DNA of 63,029 nt from Microcaldota archaeon. Lineage in GTDB: Archaea > Micrarchaeota > Micrarchaeia > Micrarchaeales > Micrarchaeaceae. Every line of letters begins with the position of its first letter. The first letter of the stretch is position 1. Made by a program: the position numbers and the translations under genes. This document shows, piece after piece, positions 18,469 through 29,300 of this stretch. Location: the NCBI GenBank assembly GCA_021792395.1, contig JAJYUR010000003.1, forward strand, positions 1 to 63,029, given 5' to 3'. The notes under the pieces were generated by a model, which saw only the letters and a program-made list of their open reading frames with translations, was not told the origin of the DNA and did not search any database.

Positions 18469-20136
18469 ATGTCAAAGATAATAGTCACATCGGCATTGCC
18501 GTACGCAGAGGGGGTTCCGCATTTAGGCAATTTCGTCGGATCTATACTTCCTGCTGATGTTTACTATAAATACCTTTTTATAACCGGCGCCGACGCCATA
18601 TATATATGCGGATCAGACCAACATGGAACGCCTATAGAGGTCCAAGCCATGAAAAGAGGCATATCACCAAAGGAGCTTGCAGACGCAGTACATGAACAGA
18701 TTAAGGAATCTGCAGAAAAGTTTGGCTGCACCTTCACGTACTATGGAAAGACCGATTCTGAAAAGAATAAAGATGTAGTATATGAAATTTTCGACGCTTT
18801 GGACAAAAACGGATTCATAAAACAGGTAGAGGACATACAGCCGTATTGCAATGTTGACAAGCGCTTTCTGGCTGACAGATTTATAGAGGGCATATGCCCG
18901 TACTGCAAGGCTGAAGGCGCGCGCGGAGACCAGTGCGATAATTGCGGGAACCTCTTGAATCCGAGCGAACTGATAAACGCGCACTGCGTGATATGCGGGA
19001 GCACCGACATTGAATTCAGGAAGACATCCAACCTTGCGCTGGACCTGAAGAAGCTCGAGCCGAATATAAAGGAGTTCGTGGAGAAAAACAAGGGCAACAA
19101 CTGGAGCAGGAATGCAGTTAACAAGACCCTGAGCTACATATCACAGGGGTTGAAGCCAAGGGACATTACAAGGGACATAAGCTGGGGTTTCAAAGTCAAC
19201 AAGAAAGGATTTGAGGAAAAGAAGTTCTACGTTTGGTTTGATGCAGTGATAGGCTACATAGGCATAACAAGCGAGTGGACCGCTAGATGGAAGAATTATT
19301 GGATGGATAAGGATACCAAACTCATACAGTTCATGGGCAAGGATAATATCGAGTTCCATACGATGATGTGGCCCGGCATACTCATAGGCAGCAGGATGGA
19401 ATTCATTTTGCCGCATACAATAAAGGCGTATGAATACCTGAATGCAAACGGCGTCAAATTTTCCAAAAGCAGGGGCATAGGCTTAAATGTGCAGAACGCG
19501 CTGGACATAATGCCTGCAGATTACTGGAGATTTGCACTGATGCACTTGCTGCCCGAGACCTCTGACACAGAATTCTCCATAGCCAGCTTCATAGAGATAG
19601 TCAATAAGATAATGAATGATAAGATAGGAAACCTCGTACATAGGGTTTTGACAATAACGAAGAACAACCATGCACTGTTGGGAAATAAGGGTGCTGACCC
19701 CAAGATAGTGGAAAAAATCGATGCGATGGTAAAAAATTATATGTCTAACTTTGGGCAGGTGAACATGCGGGATGCGCTGCAGAGCCTTGTTAAGCTTGCA
19801 GAGTTAGGCAACGAGATGATGAGCACCAAAGAGCCATGGAAGATGCTGAAGAATGCCGATGAGAAATCAGTTGCAGAGTTCTCATCGCTGATGAATGGGC
19901 TGCTTGACATAGTCTATGCGCTTGGGATAATGCTGTATCCGTTCACCCCCAATGCCAGTAAAAAGATTTTGTCATATTTTGGCGCAGGCGAGAGTGAGAT
20001 GAAGGGCATGATGGGCAGGATAGCCAGCAGGCCTGATCTCATGATGGATATTCCAATAACTACGATTTTTAACAAGGTGAGCGAAACAGAACTGAAGAAG
20101 ATGGAGAAGTACTCGGGTGGTGAAAGGTCTGCGTAA
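18469..20136 (+). CDS. metG: Methionyl-tRNA synthetase
   Basis: SALPYAEGVPHLGNFVGS, Zn Cys pairs, KFSKSRGIG. Confidence 0.95.
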   Translation: MSKIIVTSALPYAEGVPHLGNFVGSILPADVYYKYLFITGADAIYICGSDQHGTPIEVQAMKRGISPKELADAVHEQIKESAEKFGCTFTYYGKTDSEKNKDVVYEIFDALDKNGFIKQVEDIQPYCNVDKRFLADRFIEGICPYCKAEGARGDQCDNCGNLLNPSELINAHCVICGSTDIEFRKTSNLALDLKKLEPNIKEFVEKNKGNNWSRNAVNKTLSYISQGLKPRDITRDISWGFKVNKKGFEEKKFYVWFDAVIGYIGITSEWTARWKNYWMDKDTKLIQFMGKDNIEFHTMMWPGILIGSRMEFILPHTIKAYEYLNANGVKFSKSRGIGLNVQNALDIMPADYWRFALMHLLPETSDTEFSIASFIEIVNKIMNDKIGNLVHRVLTITKNNHALLGNKGADPKIVEKIDAMVKNYMSNFGQVNMRDALQSLVKLAELGNEMMSTKEPWKMLKNADEKSVAEFSSLMNGLLDIVYALGIMLYPFTPNASKKILSYFGAGESEMKGMMGRIASRPDLMMDIPITTIFNKVSETELKKMEKYSGGERSA

Positions 20137-20381
20137 AATGTTTGAAGAGCATTAAAAAAGATTTATAATGCTTAATAACGGCTTGGATTTAAATGAGAAA
20201 ATTGCAATGGGAATAGAAGAAACACTATATGGCTTTCCATGATGACTAACGCTTTTTGGTTATAACTATTCAAATTACAAAAATCCAAATTTAGCGTTAA
20301 AGGAAACGATAAATGAAACCTTTTCGCAAAAAGCTTTACTAAAAAGTCTTGGCAGAGTTGGCGCACCGAAGGCAGGCACCA

Positions 20382-20537
20382 TTACTTGCCCAGGCGCTTC
20401 TTGTTTATCTTCCTGTGGTGCAGAATGTCGTTCTTGTAGCACCTGCTTGTGCAGTAATAATTTATCTTTCCAGTCTTGAAGACGTACATCGAGCCAGTGC
20501 CTTTCCTCATCTCTTTTTGGCAATAAGAACATTTCAT
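20382..20537 (-). CDS. rpl24e: Ribosomal protein L24e (51 aa, absent from the supplied ORF track)
   Basis: Own translation: MKCSYCQKEMRKGTGSMYVFKTGKINYYCTSRCYKNDILHHRKINKKRLGK*; two C-x2/3-C motifs. Confidence 0.9.
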   Translation of the reverse strand: MKCSYCQKEMRKGTGSMYVFKTGKINYYCTSRCYKNDILHHRKINKKRLGK

Positions 20538-20558
20538 TTAAAACACCAAAGCCAAAAT

Positions 20559-20792
20559 TTACTTGACTTTTATCTCCCTTGCTTCCCTGCTCGTGTCAGG
20601 AAGCCTTATTACATCCTTTACTTTGGCAGGGCCGATCTGATTCCTGCGTATTATCCTGCCCTTGTCTTTTCCTTCAAGGATCTTGCAAGAAACCTGGTAC
20701 ACTTCGCCGTACATCCCGGTCTTAACCTTCGTGTTGACTTCCACTATTTCTGCCAAGAAGCCATGAAACTGTTGTGTTTGGTCATCTGCCAT
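20559..20792 (-). CDS. rps28e: Ribosomal protein S28e
   Basis: TKVKTGMYGEVYQVSCKILEGKDKGRIIRRNQIGPAKVKDVIRLPDTSREAREI. Confidence 0.85.
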   Translation of the reverse strand: MADDQTQQFHGFLAEIVEVNTKVKTGMYGEVYQVSCKILEGKDKGRIIRRNQIGPAKVKDVIRLPDTSREAREIKVK

Positions 20793-20823
20793 GATTATCA
20801 GCTTTGCATTGCATCAGAAGACA

Positions 20824-21276
20824 TCATGCGCCTGCATCTGCTTCCTTTGCTTCTTCCTTCTTCGCTCCTTTCTTTTCTTCTTTATTTTCCTCTTTCTTCG
20901 GAGCCTGTTTTTGCGAGGTTCCTGTTATTTTTGATATGACGTCCTTAATGGAATTGGATGCGCCTCCTTGGTCCTCTACAGCTATCGCGGAGCACGGGAC
21001 GTTCATGCCTATGGATTTCCCGAGTTCCTGCTTTGTAGGAACATATGAATATGGAATCTTCTTCTGTTCGCATATTGAGGGGATGTGCGCCATAATCTCT
21101 TCAGGCTCTATATCTTCTGCCATGACTACGAATGATGCAAGCCCTCTCTCTACGCTCTTCGTCACTTCGTTGACGCCCTTTTTTACCTTGCCAGATTGCT
21201 TTGCAAGCTGCAACGCTTCGTATGTCTTTGCCACAACATCCTTCGATACTTCGAATTTCACGTATGATTTTGCCAT
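20824..21276 (-). CDS. rpl7ae: Ribosomal protein L7Ae with charged C-terminal tail
   Basis: VNEVTKSVERGLASFVVMAEDIEPEEIMAHIPSICEQKKIPYSYVPTKQELGKSIG; tail PKKEENKEEKKGAKKEEAKEADAGA. Confidence 0.95.
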   Translation of the reverse strand: MAKSYVKFEVSKDVVAKTYEALQLAKQSGKVKKGVNEVTKSVERGLASFVVMAEDIEPEEIMAHIPSICEQKKIPYSYVPTKQELGKSIGMNVPCSAIAVEDQGGASNSIKDVISKITGTSQKQAPKKEENKEEKKGAKKEEAKEADAGA

Positions 21277-21402
21277 TTCAACACCTTGGTTTTAACTTCA
21301 TCGGTAGTTTTGCTTAAACTTAGAAGAAAGTTAATATCCTTTTACCCAGAAAGCTATTTAAGCATTCCTATGCTTTGCAACCCTTCCGTTAATCATAAAC
21401 AT

Positions 21403-23595
21403 TTACGCAAGGAACTGGTTCGGGGTCGGCGGCTCCGGAGGCTGTCCCTTCCTTGTCCTTATCTCCCTGACTACCTTATCCTGCAGATCCTTTGGCAGTT
21501 TTTCGTATCCTGCAAACTCCATGTACCATATCGCCCTGCCTTGTGTCAAGCCTCTCAGTTCGTTGGAGAAACCTTTTAGGACCTCAGCTACGGGCATCTT
21601 GGCGGTTATAGAGACCTGCTCCCTGTCCTGGGTTATGGTTCCTACTTGACCCCTTCTACTCTGCACGAATGTTATCACGCCTGACAGATAGTCCTGTGGT
21701 ATGTTTATCGTAAAGTTCTGTTTTGGTTCCAGAAGTGATACACCTGCAGTCAGAGTTGCCGCGTAAGTTGCATTCCTCATCGCAGGTATGACCTGGGCAG
21801 GCCCCCTGTGAACAGGATCCTCGTGTATCGTTGCGTCGACGATGCTGACCAATAGGCCTGAACATTTTTCCCTTGCAAGCGGGCCGTCCTTCACCGCTTC
21901 CTCGAACCCGTCTATCAACAGTTCCATAACTTCATTCATGTACTGCACGCCGTGTGTCACGTCAGCCATCATGCATTTATTGTAAACATCCTCTACGTTT
22001 TTAGCTATGTTTCGGTCCAAGCCGGCGGCAACCATCGCTTCTATGGCATTCTGCCCTTTGGGCTTCCCGTCCCTTATTGAACCTTCGTCTATGGCCTTTT
22101 GCACGCCTTCCGGAAGAGGTTCTACCGTAACGTAGAACTTGGAATGCTTATTAGGCGTCTTTCCTTCTACAGGGCCTGCTTTGTCGTTTATCGTTTCCCT
22201 GTATATGACTATAGGCTCGCTCGATATTATAGGTATCTTGAAGTCATCTTTCAGCTTAGTCTCTATTATTTCTAAGTGCAACTCGCCCATACCGCTGACA
22301 AGGTGCTCTCCTGTCTCCTGATTAATTTCAGTAATTATAGTAGGATCCTGCTTTGAGAGCTCTCTTAGCGCCTCTATGAGCTTTGTAGTATCTCTGGAAT
22401 CCTTGGCTTCTATCGCTTTTGTAACAACTGGCTTAGAATAGTGTGTTATCTGTTCAAACGCTTCTATAGGCTCTTCGCTTAGGGTGTCGCCTATGCTCAC
22501 GTCTTTAAGGCCGACTATTGCAGCTATGTTTCCTGCAGGAATCTCGTCGACTATGACCCTTTCCGGGCCCATGTATACACCTACCTGCTGTATCTTTTGG
22601 GTATTCTGCTTTCCTGATATGTAAAGCTCTACTCCCTTCTTTGCTATGCCTGAAAATACTCTTCCCACTAAAACCTCACCGCTATGGGGATCGTACGTCA
22701 TGTTGAATATCACTATGTTAGTCTTTGCATTTATATCTGCTGAGAGCATCGCTTTTGCCTCTGTGCTCTCCAAATTGCCATGCCATATCTTAGGTATCCT
22801 GTATGCCTGCGCCTGCTTTGGGTTCGGAAGATGGTCTATCATCATTATAAGTGTTGCATCGTCTATAGGTGCAATTTCCTGAAGCTTCTTCTCGTTGCCT
22901 TCTGCTGTTAGCGCAAATATCTCCTTGAATGATACTTTGTATTTTTCCATTATGGGTTTCGATATGGCCCATTTTTTAGCTGCCGAACCGAATGCCACGC
23001 TTCCGTTGTCTACACTGACCTTCCACTTTTGCGCGAACTCTTCCGGCGCGTACTGCTCTATCAACTTATTTATGTCGTTTATGAGCTTCAAAAGCCTTTC
23101 GAACGTCTGCTCGGGCGTCAATCTAAGTTCGGTAAGCAGCCTATCCACCTTGTTTACAAAAAGGATTGGCTTGGCTTTCTCCTTAAGCGCTTGCCTTAGC
23201 ACTGTTTCTGTTTGGGGCATTACCCCCTCAACCGGATCAACTACAAGCACGACTCCGTCTACGGCGCGCATTGACCTTGTAACATGACCTCCGAAATCCA
23301 CGTGACCAGGGGTATCTATTAGGTTTATTATGTAATCCTTTTCGTTGTAGACGAAACCTAATGATATGTTTGCAGATTTTATCGTCATCCTTCGGTCTTT
23401 TTCTATTGCTTCAAAATTGGTGTAAAGTGCATCCCCAGCAACTGATTTTGATATTAGCCCTGCTTTTGCAAGCAGTGAATCAGTAAGAGTAGTCTTTCCG
23501 TGGTGAACGTGCGCTATTATGGCCACGTTGCGTATGTTCTCCTGGCCTTTCATTAGCTTTACTATTTCGTCTACTACGTATTCCCTTCTTACCAT
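21403..23595 (-). CDS. fusA: Elongation factor 2
   Basis: AHVHHGKTTLTD, DTPGHVDF, NKVDR, DPVHRGPAQ. Confidence 0.97.
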   Translation of the reverse strand: MVRREYVVDEIVKLMKGQENIRNVAIIAHVHHGKTTLTDSLLAKAGLISKSVAGDALYTNFEAIEKDRRMTIKSANISLGFVYNEKDYIINLIDTPGHVDFGGHVTRSMRAVDGVVLVVDPVEGVMPQTETVLRQALKEKAKPILFVNKVDRLLTELRLTPEQTFERLLKLINDINKLIEQYAPEEFAQKWKVSVDNGSVAFGSAAKKWAISKPIMEKYKVSFKEIFALTAEGNEKKLQEIAPIDDATLIMMIDHLPNPKQAQAYRIPKIWHGNLESTEAKAMLSADINAKTNIVIFNMTYDPHSGEVLVGRVFSGIAKKGVELYISGKQNTQKIQQVGVYMGPERVIVDEIPAGNIAAIVGLKDVSIGDTLSEEPIEAFEQITHYSKPVVTKAIEAKDSRDTTKLIEALRELSKQDPTIITEINQETGEHLVSGMGELHLEIIETKLKDDFKIPIISSEPIVIYRETINDKAGPVEGKTPNKHSKFYVTVEPLPEGVQKAIDEGSIRDGKPKGQNAIEAMVAAGLDRNIAKNVEDVYNKCMMADVTHGVQYMNEVMELLIDGFEEAVKDGPLAREKCSGLLVSIVDATIHEDPVHRGPAQVIPAMRNATYAATLTAGVSLLEPKQNFTINIPQDYLSGVITFVQSRRGQVGTITQDREQVSITAKMPVAEVLKGFSNELRGLTQGRAIWYMEFAGYEKLPKDLQDKVVREIRTRKGQPPEPPTPNQFLA

Positions 23596-23624
23596 AATTC
23601 AACACCATGAATTTATAAATTCGG

Positions 23625-24377
23625 CTACTTTGCGCTTCTTGCCATGCGCTCTATCTCGTTCTTTCTCTTTATAGCGTAGCTGTTTATATCGTTCTTTGCC
23701 GCCAGAATGAGCTCGTTCGCCAGAGCGCTGTCTATAGTCTTCTTGCTTGCGAATGCGCCTATTATAGATGCAGTTGCTATGTTCCTGAGCGCTATGTCAA
23801 GCCTCCTGCTCGCACTTATGTCAACAGGTATGTTTGACACTGTACCTCCCTGCCTTATTCTTGTCGTATCTTCAATTGGAGCGCTGTTCTGCAGGGCGTT
23901 TATAAATATCTGCAATGGATTTTCATTCGTCTGTTTGTTCACGTTATCGAATGCCTTCTCGACAATATGCATTACCTTAAGCTTCTTGCCTTGTAGCATA
24001 CCCTTAGTCCTTATTACATGTCCTCCTATCTTCTTTCCCGTTCCGCCGCGCATGAGTGCATTTTCCAGCCTTTCGACTATATTTATGTTTGCCTTTGAAA
24101 ACATCTTGCTGCTTGAGCGCCTGAACGTTGATGGGAAAGCCAATGGCTTCAGGTCCACGTAGTTCTTCAGGCTTAAGTCATCGACACTAACTGCATAACT
24201 GTATTTCTTGAACAGCAGATTGCCTTCTGAAGAGAATTTAGCGGCAAACTGTGGTAGGGTCTGAGTCTTTACCTCCTTTTTCGGTTTTGCAGCAGCCTTT
24301 TTCCTTTTCGACGGCTTTGGCTGAGCTGCATCAGGGACCGCTTCCACATTGATATTATTGTTTGGTATTTCGGACAT
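23625..24377 (-). CDS. rps7: Ribosomal protein S7 with N-terminal extension
   Basis: NPLQIFINALQNSAPIEDTTRIRQGGTVSNIPVDISASRRLDIALRNI; start set at MSEIPNNN to avoid the S12 overlap. Confidence 0.95.
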   Translation of the reverse strand: MSEIPNNNINVEAVPDAAQPKPSKRKKAAAKPKKEVKTQTLPQFAAKFSSEGNLLFKKYSYAVSVDDLSLKNYVDLKPLAFPSTFRRSSSKMFSKANINIVERLENALMRGGTGKKIGGHVIRTKGMLQGKKLKVMHIVEKAFDNVNKQTNENPLQIFINALQNSAPIEDTTRIRQGGTVSNIPVDISASRRLDIALRNIATASIIGAFASKKTIDSALANELILAAKNDINSYAIKRKNEIERMARSAK

Positions 24378-24384
24378 GTTGGCT

Positions 24385-24813
24385 TCATCTCTTTGGTTTC
24401 TCAGCCTTTCCTCTAAGTATCTGCACCATATTTGCACCGTTGACTTCGACTACCTTGTATTTCATCCCTGGTATGCATCCCATCTGGCCCCTCTGTGAGC
24501 CTCCAAGGCCTTCTATAGTCACTTCGTCGTGCTCGTCTATATGATTTATTGATCCGTCTCCAGGCACGAATGCCCCGACAACCTTGCCATTCTTTATGAG
24601 CTGCACCCTTACGCACTTTATCTGCCCTGAATGTGGCTGCTTCTGTTCTACTGCAAACTTCTGAAGGACTAGCCCCTTCGCCCTTGGGACTGTGCCCATA
24701 GGGTCGTACTTTTGTTTTAAGTGTAATTTTTTCCTTTTAAGCCACTTTTTCAGCATACGCTGGTGCTTTCTCTGCTTTAAAAGTTTTCTTGCTGCAAATT
24801 CGCCGTTGGGCAT
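24385..24813 (-). CDS. rps12: Ribosomal protein S12
   Basis: KQPHSGQIKCVRVQLIKNGKVVGAFVPGDGSINHIDEHDEVTIEG. Confidence 0.95.
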   Translation of the reverse strand: MPNGEFAARKLLKQRKHQRMLKKWLKRKKLHLKQKYDPMGTVPRAKGLVLQKFAVEQKQPHSGQIKCVRVQLIKNGKVVGAFVPGDGSINHIDEHDEVTIEGLGGSQRGQMGCIPGMKYKVVEVNGANMVQILRGKAEKPKR

Positions 24814-24825
24814 TTTTTATCACGT

Positions 24826-25155
24826 TTATTTGTTTTCTTTTTCTTTATCCTTGTCCTGGTTTAATATGCTTGAATTGCCTGGCTTTATTATAGACAATAC
24901 AGATACGGAAAATGGCTTACCGCATATTGCACCCAATTCAAGCGAATTGCCTTCGAAGGTGATTACGGAAAGATCTGATATCTTTGCAAGATGCATCACA
25001 TCCTGAAGCGCTTCTGTCTTGTTTATCGATGCTGCTATAATCAGCTTTGCAGTATTGCCTTTTATAGAGTCTATGACCTTGTTTATGCCCAAGGCTGTTT
25101 CTCCGCTGTCTACAGCTAAACGTATATCATTAGCAAGATCCGCCATTAATTTCAC
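24826..25155 (-). CDS. rpl30e: Ribosomal protein L30e
   Basis: L7Ae/L30e fold pattern, located upstream of S12/S7. Confidence 0.8.
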   Translation of the reverse strand: MKLMADLANDIRLAVDSGETALGINKVIDSIKGNTAKLIIAASINKTEALQDVMHLAKISDLSVITFEGNSLELGAICGKPFSVSVLSIIKPGNSSILNQDKDKEKENK

Positions 25156-25304
25156 TTTGTGCGAGATACATTAAACTAGGTAGTAAGTGTATCAAGGCAA
25201 TAGTAGTTATTTACAGAAAGATATATAATAATTATGCGAATCGCCATACTAAACAGGTATTCGCGATTTATCAGATGCAGCCCTCAATATCGAATAGTAC
25301 GCAC

Positions 25305-26327
25305 TTAAGGATGCAGTATGGTATAGTTGCACCCTTGCGGCTGGGCCATATTACCGTCCAATATAAGCTTTATATAACCAATATATGGCACTGCCCCGAC
25401 AACCTTGCCGATTACATTGCCGATGGGCGCAGGATGATTGAAATATTGCATATCCAACCCCGGATTATTATCGCCCTTTGTAAGCACGTAATACTGGCCG
25501 CTTGCGTTCAGTATCGCATATACCCTGTGCACTACGTATGAATCGCCTTCATTGTAAAAAAGGTCTCCAGGCATGGTCTTATATACTATTATAGAATTGT
25601 TCCTGTCCCCGCTTATTGTAATGTTATCCACGGTTATCGAAGTTAGGTATGCCTCGTTGGCTAAGGTACCATTGCTATATTTTACTGCACGTGCACCGCA
25701 CGTATACGTAACAGGCTGGCTTTGTTGATTATATTGAACCAATTGCGAACCTGAGCTTGAATATAGCCCTATGGAATAGCCTGGCTTTATTATTTGTGAA
25801 ACTTCAAGTCCGCCGTCATAATACCGGTATGCTACGCATTCCAGCGATTCTGAGTTGGAGTTGACCATAATTGATGCCTGGGCTCTGGTGATGTTCAGCA
25901 TAGGCGCCCTTATCTGTGAAATGTTTTCTATGCCATGCACGAATATTAAATCACCTCTGTGCAGATATGGCAGCATGCTGCAGCTTGGCACTACGTCTAC
26001 CGGATACGCAGTATGCATGTATGAACTTAACAAAAGCCATATCGCAGCTACGATTGCGATAGCTGCGAATATTTCTATCAGCATTTTTTTGTATCCTTCA
26101 TCATGTGCCCCGGATACGAATTCAAGAGCTATTATTACAACCAATAAAAAAAATATAGCTATGCCGAAAACCAATGACAGAAACGCGATTTTTTGGTAGA
26201 GAAGGTACAGCACGAAGAGTAACGCTAGGATTATGTACAGCGGCCATACCGTCAGCTTCCCCTTATCTGCCACGGCTTGCTTTGTTGCAGACCGCTTTGG
26301 TAATGCACTTTTTTTGCGTTTTTCCAA
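25305..26327 (-). CDS. Signal peptidase I, archaeal Ser/His type
   Basis: VPSCSMLPYLHRGDLIFV, SYVVHRVYAI, YVLTKGDNN. Confidence 0.8.
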   Translation of the reverse strand: MEKRKKSALPKRSATKQAVADKGKLTVWPLYIILALLFVLYLLYQKIAFLSLVFGIAIFFLLVVIIALEFVSGAHDEGYKKMLIEIFAAIAIVAAIWLLLSSYMHTAYPVDVVPSCSMLPYLHRGDLIFVHGIENISQIRAPMLNITRAQASIMVNSNSESLECVAYRYYDGGLEVSQIIKPGYSIGLYSSSGSQLVQYNQQSQPVTYTCGARAVKYSNGTLANEAYLTSITVDNITISGDRNNSIIVYKTMPGDLFYNEGDSYVVHRVYAILNASGQYYVLTKGDNNPGLDMQYFNHPAPIGNVIGKVVGAVPYIGYIKLILDGNMAQPQGCNYTILHP

Positions 26328-26335
26328 TACTACAC

Positions 26336-29300
26336 CTAGCTGCTCACTCCAACCAACTGTATGCCTACTGCCTTTGATTCGTCGTTCTGCATAGAGAACC
26401 CTATTGCCGTGTCTGCAGCAGATATTAGAGTGTCATTGTGGCTTACGACTATGAATTGTGAATTGGAACTTATCTCTTTTATTAGTTTCGAAAGCTTTTT
26501 CGAATTTTCTTTGTCCAGTGCAGAATCAATCTCGTCGAATATGTAGAACGACATCCTATTGCGCATCTGTATCGCGAAAAGCATCACTATTAAGATGAAT
26601 GATTTTTGGCCTCCGGACAATTCATCTACTGATTTTATCCTTCCTCCCTTGTCCTTCTTTTTTACAGATATCGAAAGCCCTGAATTGAATGGGTCTTTCG
26701 GATTGTCCAATGACATTACCACTTCGTCATCATAGGTGTAATTGTAAAGCTTCTGCATGTTCCTCTCAACAGCCTTGAATGTATCCATAAATACATCTAG
26801 TTTTTTTGATTCTATTTCTTTTATCATGCCCAATATTGAGATTTTTTCGCTTTCAAGTGTATCGAGCTTTTCCATGGCGCCTTCAAGATCTCTGCTTTTT
26901 ATTTCATACATCTCAGGAGCTTTTAGGTTTACAACTCCCATTTTTTCAAGATCGTTTTTTAGGACTGCAAGCCTGCTTTCCAGCTCGCTGATGCTCCCTT
27001 TGGCTTCTTCAACCTCCATCCTTCCGGAAAGCTCGGCTTTTATATCATTGAGCCTCGTTTGCGCCTGTGCTTTCCTAGTTTCCGCCTCGGATAATTCTTT
27101 TGCCAACTTGTCCGATTCACTTGCCAGCCTGCCTTTCTGAAATCCCATTTCAGACAATGATTTTTCGAGTTTCGAAAGCTCATTGTATATCGATTCTGAC
27201 CCCTTGTCATGCGACCTTATCCTTTCTTCAAGCTCGGCTTTCGAGGACATGCCTTTGGCGATGTATGCTTCTTTTTCCTTTGCAGATGCATTGAGTTTCT
27301 TTATAGTATCAGACGCCTTGCGTATTTCGTCCTTTATGGCAGCGATCCTCAAACCCAGCATATCGTTCTCTTTTGAGACCGATGCATATTGCATTTTCAA
27401 TGACTCCAGCTCTGCACGCTGCTTCTTTGCCGCTTCAATTTCTTCCTTGCTCGTTTTCGATGATTTTCCAGCGTGAAGGGCGCTGGATATTGCTTTATAG
27501 ATAAGCGCCTGCTTTTCCTTTGTCGCCGAAATCTCTTTTGCCAGATTGCTGCATTTAGACGTGTATGCTTCAATTTCACGTTCAGCATCTTTCACTGACT
27601 TGTTTTTTGCGTCTATTTCTGATTTGACTTTCAGCAATTCTTCTTCTGATGATGATATGGAAAAATTCATGCGTTTTATTTCTATTTCATTGCCTGCCAG
27701 GTCTACCTCAAGCGAACCTACTGCCTTTTTCTCCAATTCCAGCTCAGATTCAGCCGTTGCTATTTCTTTTAAAAGCGCCTGCTTTTGACCCGCAACCTTC
27801 TCAAGTTCTGACCTTATCTTCCCAGGATATGCAACCTGCCGTGAAAACCCGCCGCTGACGACTCCGGATGGCTCCAGTATATCGCCTTCCATCGTCACAT
27901 ATCTCAGATTTCCAAGCCCGTGCCTCTTGCCATCCGCTATTGTATTTACAAGATAGGTGTTGGCGAATACGAATGAGAAAACTTTTTCATATTTCTTATC
28001 GAACTTCACCAAGTCTATTATAGGGATTGCGTCGTCTTGCGCAGTAGGCTTCTTGCTATATATATCCATTATAGGTATAAACGACGCCCTTCCAAGCTTT
28101 TTATCGCGGATAAGTTTTATCGCCGATGTTGCAACGCTTATCGATTCCACTACGAAGTAATTGAATCTGCTTCCAGCAGCAGCATTGATGGCATTTGAAT
28201 ACTTGTCTTCATAAGCACACAGCTCATACGCCCTGCCATGGAATCCCTGTTTTATTTCGCGCTTTATCTCGTCGTTCATGCGGTCCGTACCACCGCCGCT
28301 TGCGGCTATCGCTTCCCTGATATTTATAGACTTTTCGTCCAGCACTGAAATAGACTCTTTTATGGCAGATTGTTTTTCATGAAGCTCTTTTATTCTGACG
28401 CGCCCTTTATCTATCTTGCCTTTCAATGCATCAGCATCCTTTAGTTTGCTTGAAACCGATGCAGCCCATTCCTTGATCGATTTTCCCAAACTGGATGCCT
28501 TTGAGGAAAGCATTTCTATTGAATCAGATATTCTAGATATTTCAGCTACTGCAGACAAACGAGCGCCGTTGGCAGAATCGAATTCTTTTGAGAGGGCATC
28601 AAGCGACTTTTGCACCGATTCATATTCTTCTGATGCTGAATCGTCAGTTTCCTGGTTTGGATGTACTTCAATTTTTTCAATGCTTTTTGATCTTGATTCT
28701 ATTTCTGTATTTAATGAGACTATGGTTTTTTTGTTGCCTTCTATCTTTATGCCAAGGCTTTTGTCCTCTTCCTCCAATTCATTTATGCGTGTTTTTAAGC
28801 CTGCAATCGATTCGTTGATACCCCTTACTTCAGATTCAGCTATAGCTACGCCTTTGCTTATCTCATCGAGATTCTTATTGACGGAATTCACCTCGATGGA
28901 CTTTGCACTTAGTTTCTTTGAAAGTTCTGAGCGCAGTTTTGTAATATCCTCCACTTTCTTATCTATTTCAGACATAGATGAGGATAGGGTTTTCTTCTTC
29001 TCATCGAATCTTGCAATACTGCCTATCGCCTCCTCCAATGCAGAATATACTTGGCTTTCCCTCTTTTTTAGTATCGTGTAACTTATGCTTTTTATTGAAT
29101 CTGAGGCTGCAATATACCTCTCTGCATCCTCCTTATCCTTTTTAAGCTCTTCCAAGAATCCAGTGCGTTCGCTGAGCATTATTTTTGCATTCCCTATCTT
29201 TTCTTCTACTTTATCCAGTTCTTTTAACGAATTATTCTTTTTGTCATCGAATTCCTTTATGCCGGAAGCTATGTCTATCAGCCCCCTGCGTTCCTTTGAA

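Noticed and set aside
20275-20532. 85-aa minus-strand ORF in the ORF track
   Set aside because: Wrong frame over ribosomal L24e, which reads MKCSYCQKEM... in the adjacent frame.
28416-29081. 221-aa Ser-rich plus-strand ORF, and similar ones within 26361-29714
   Set aside because: Antisense shadows of the SMC coiled coils; composition is typical of reverse-complemented Glu/Lys/Ser codons.
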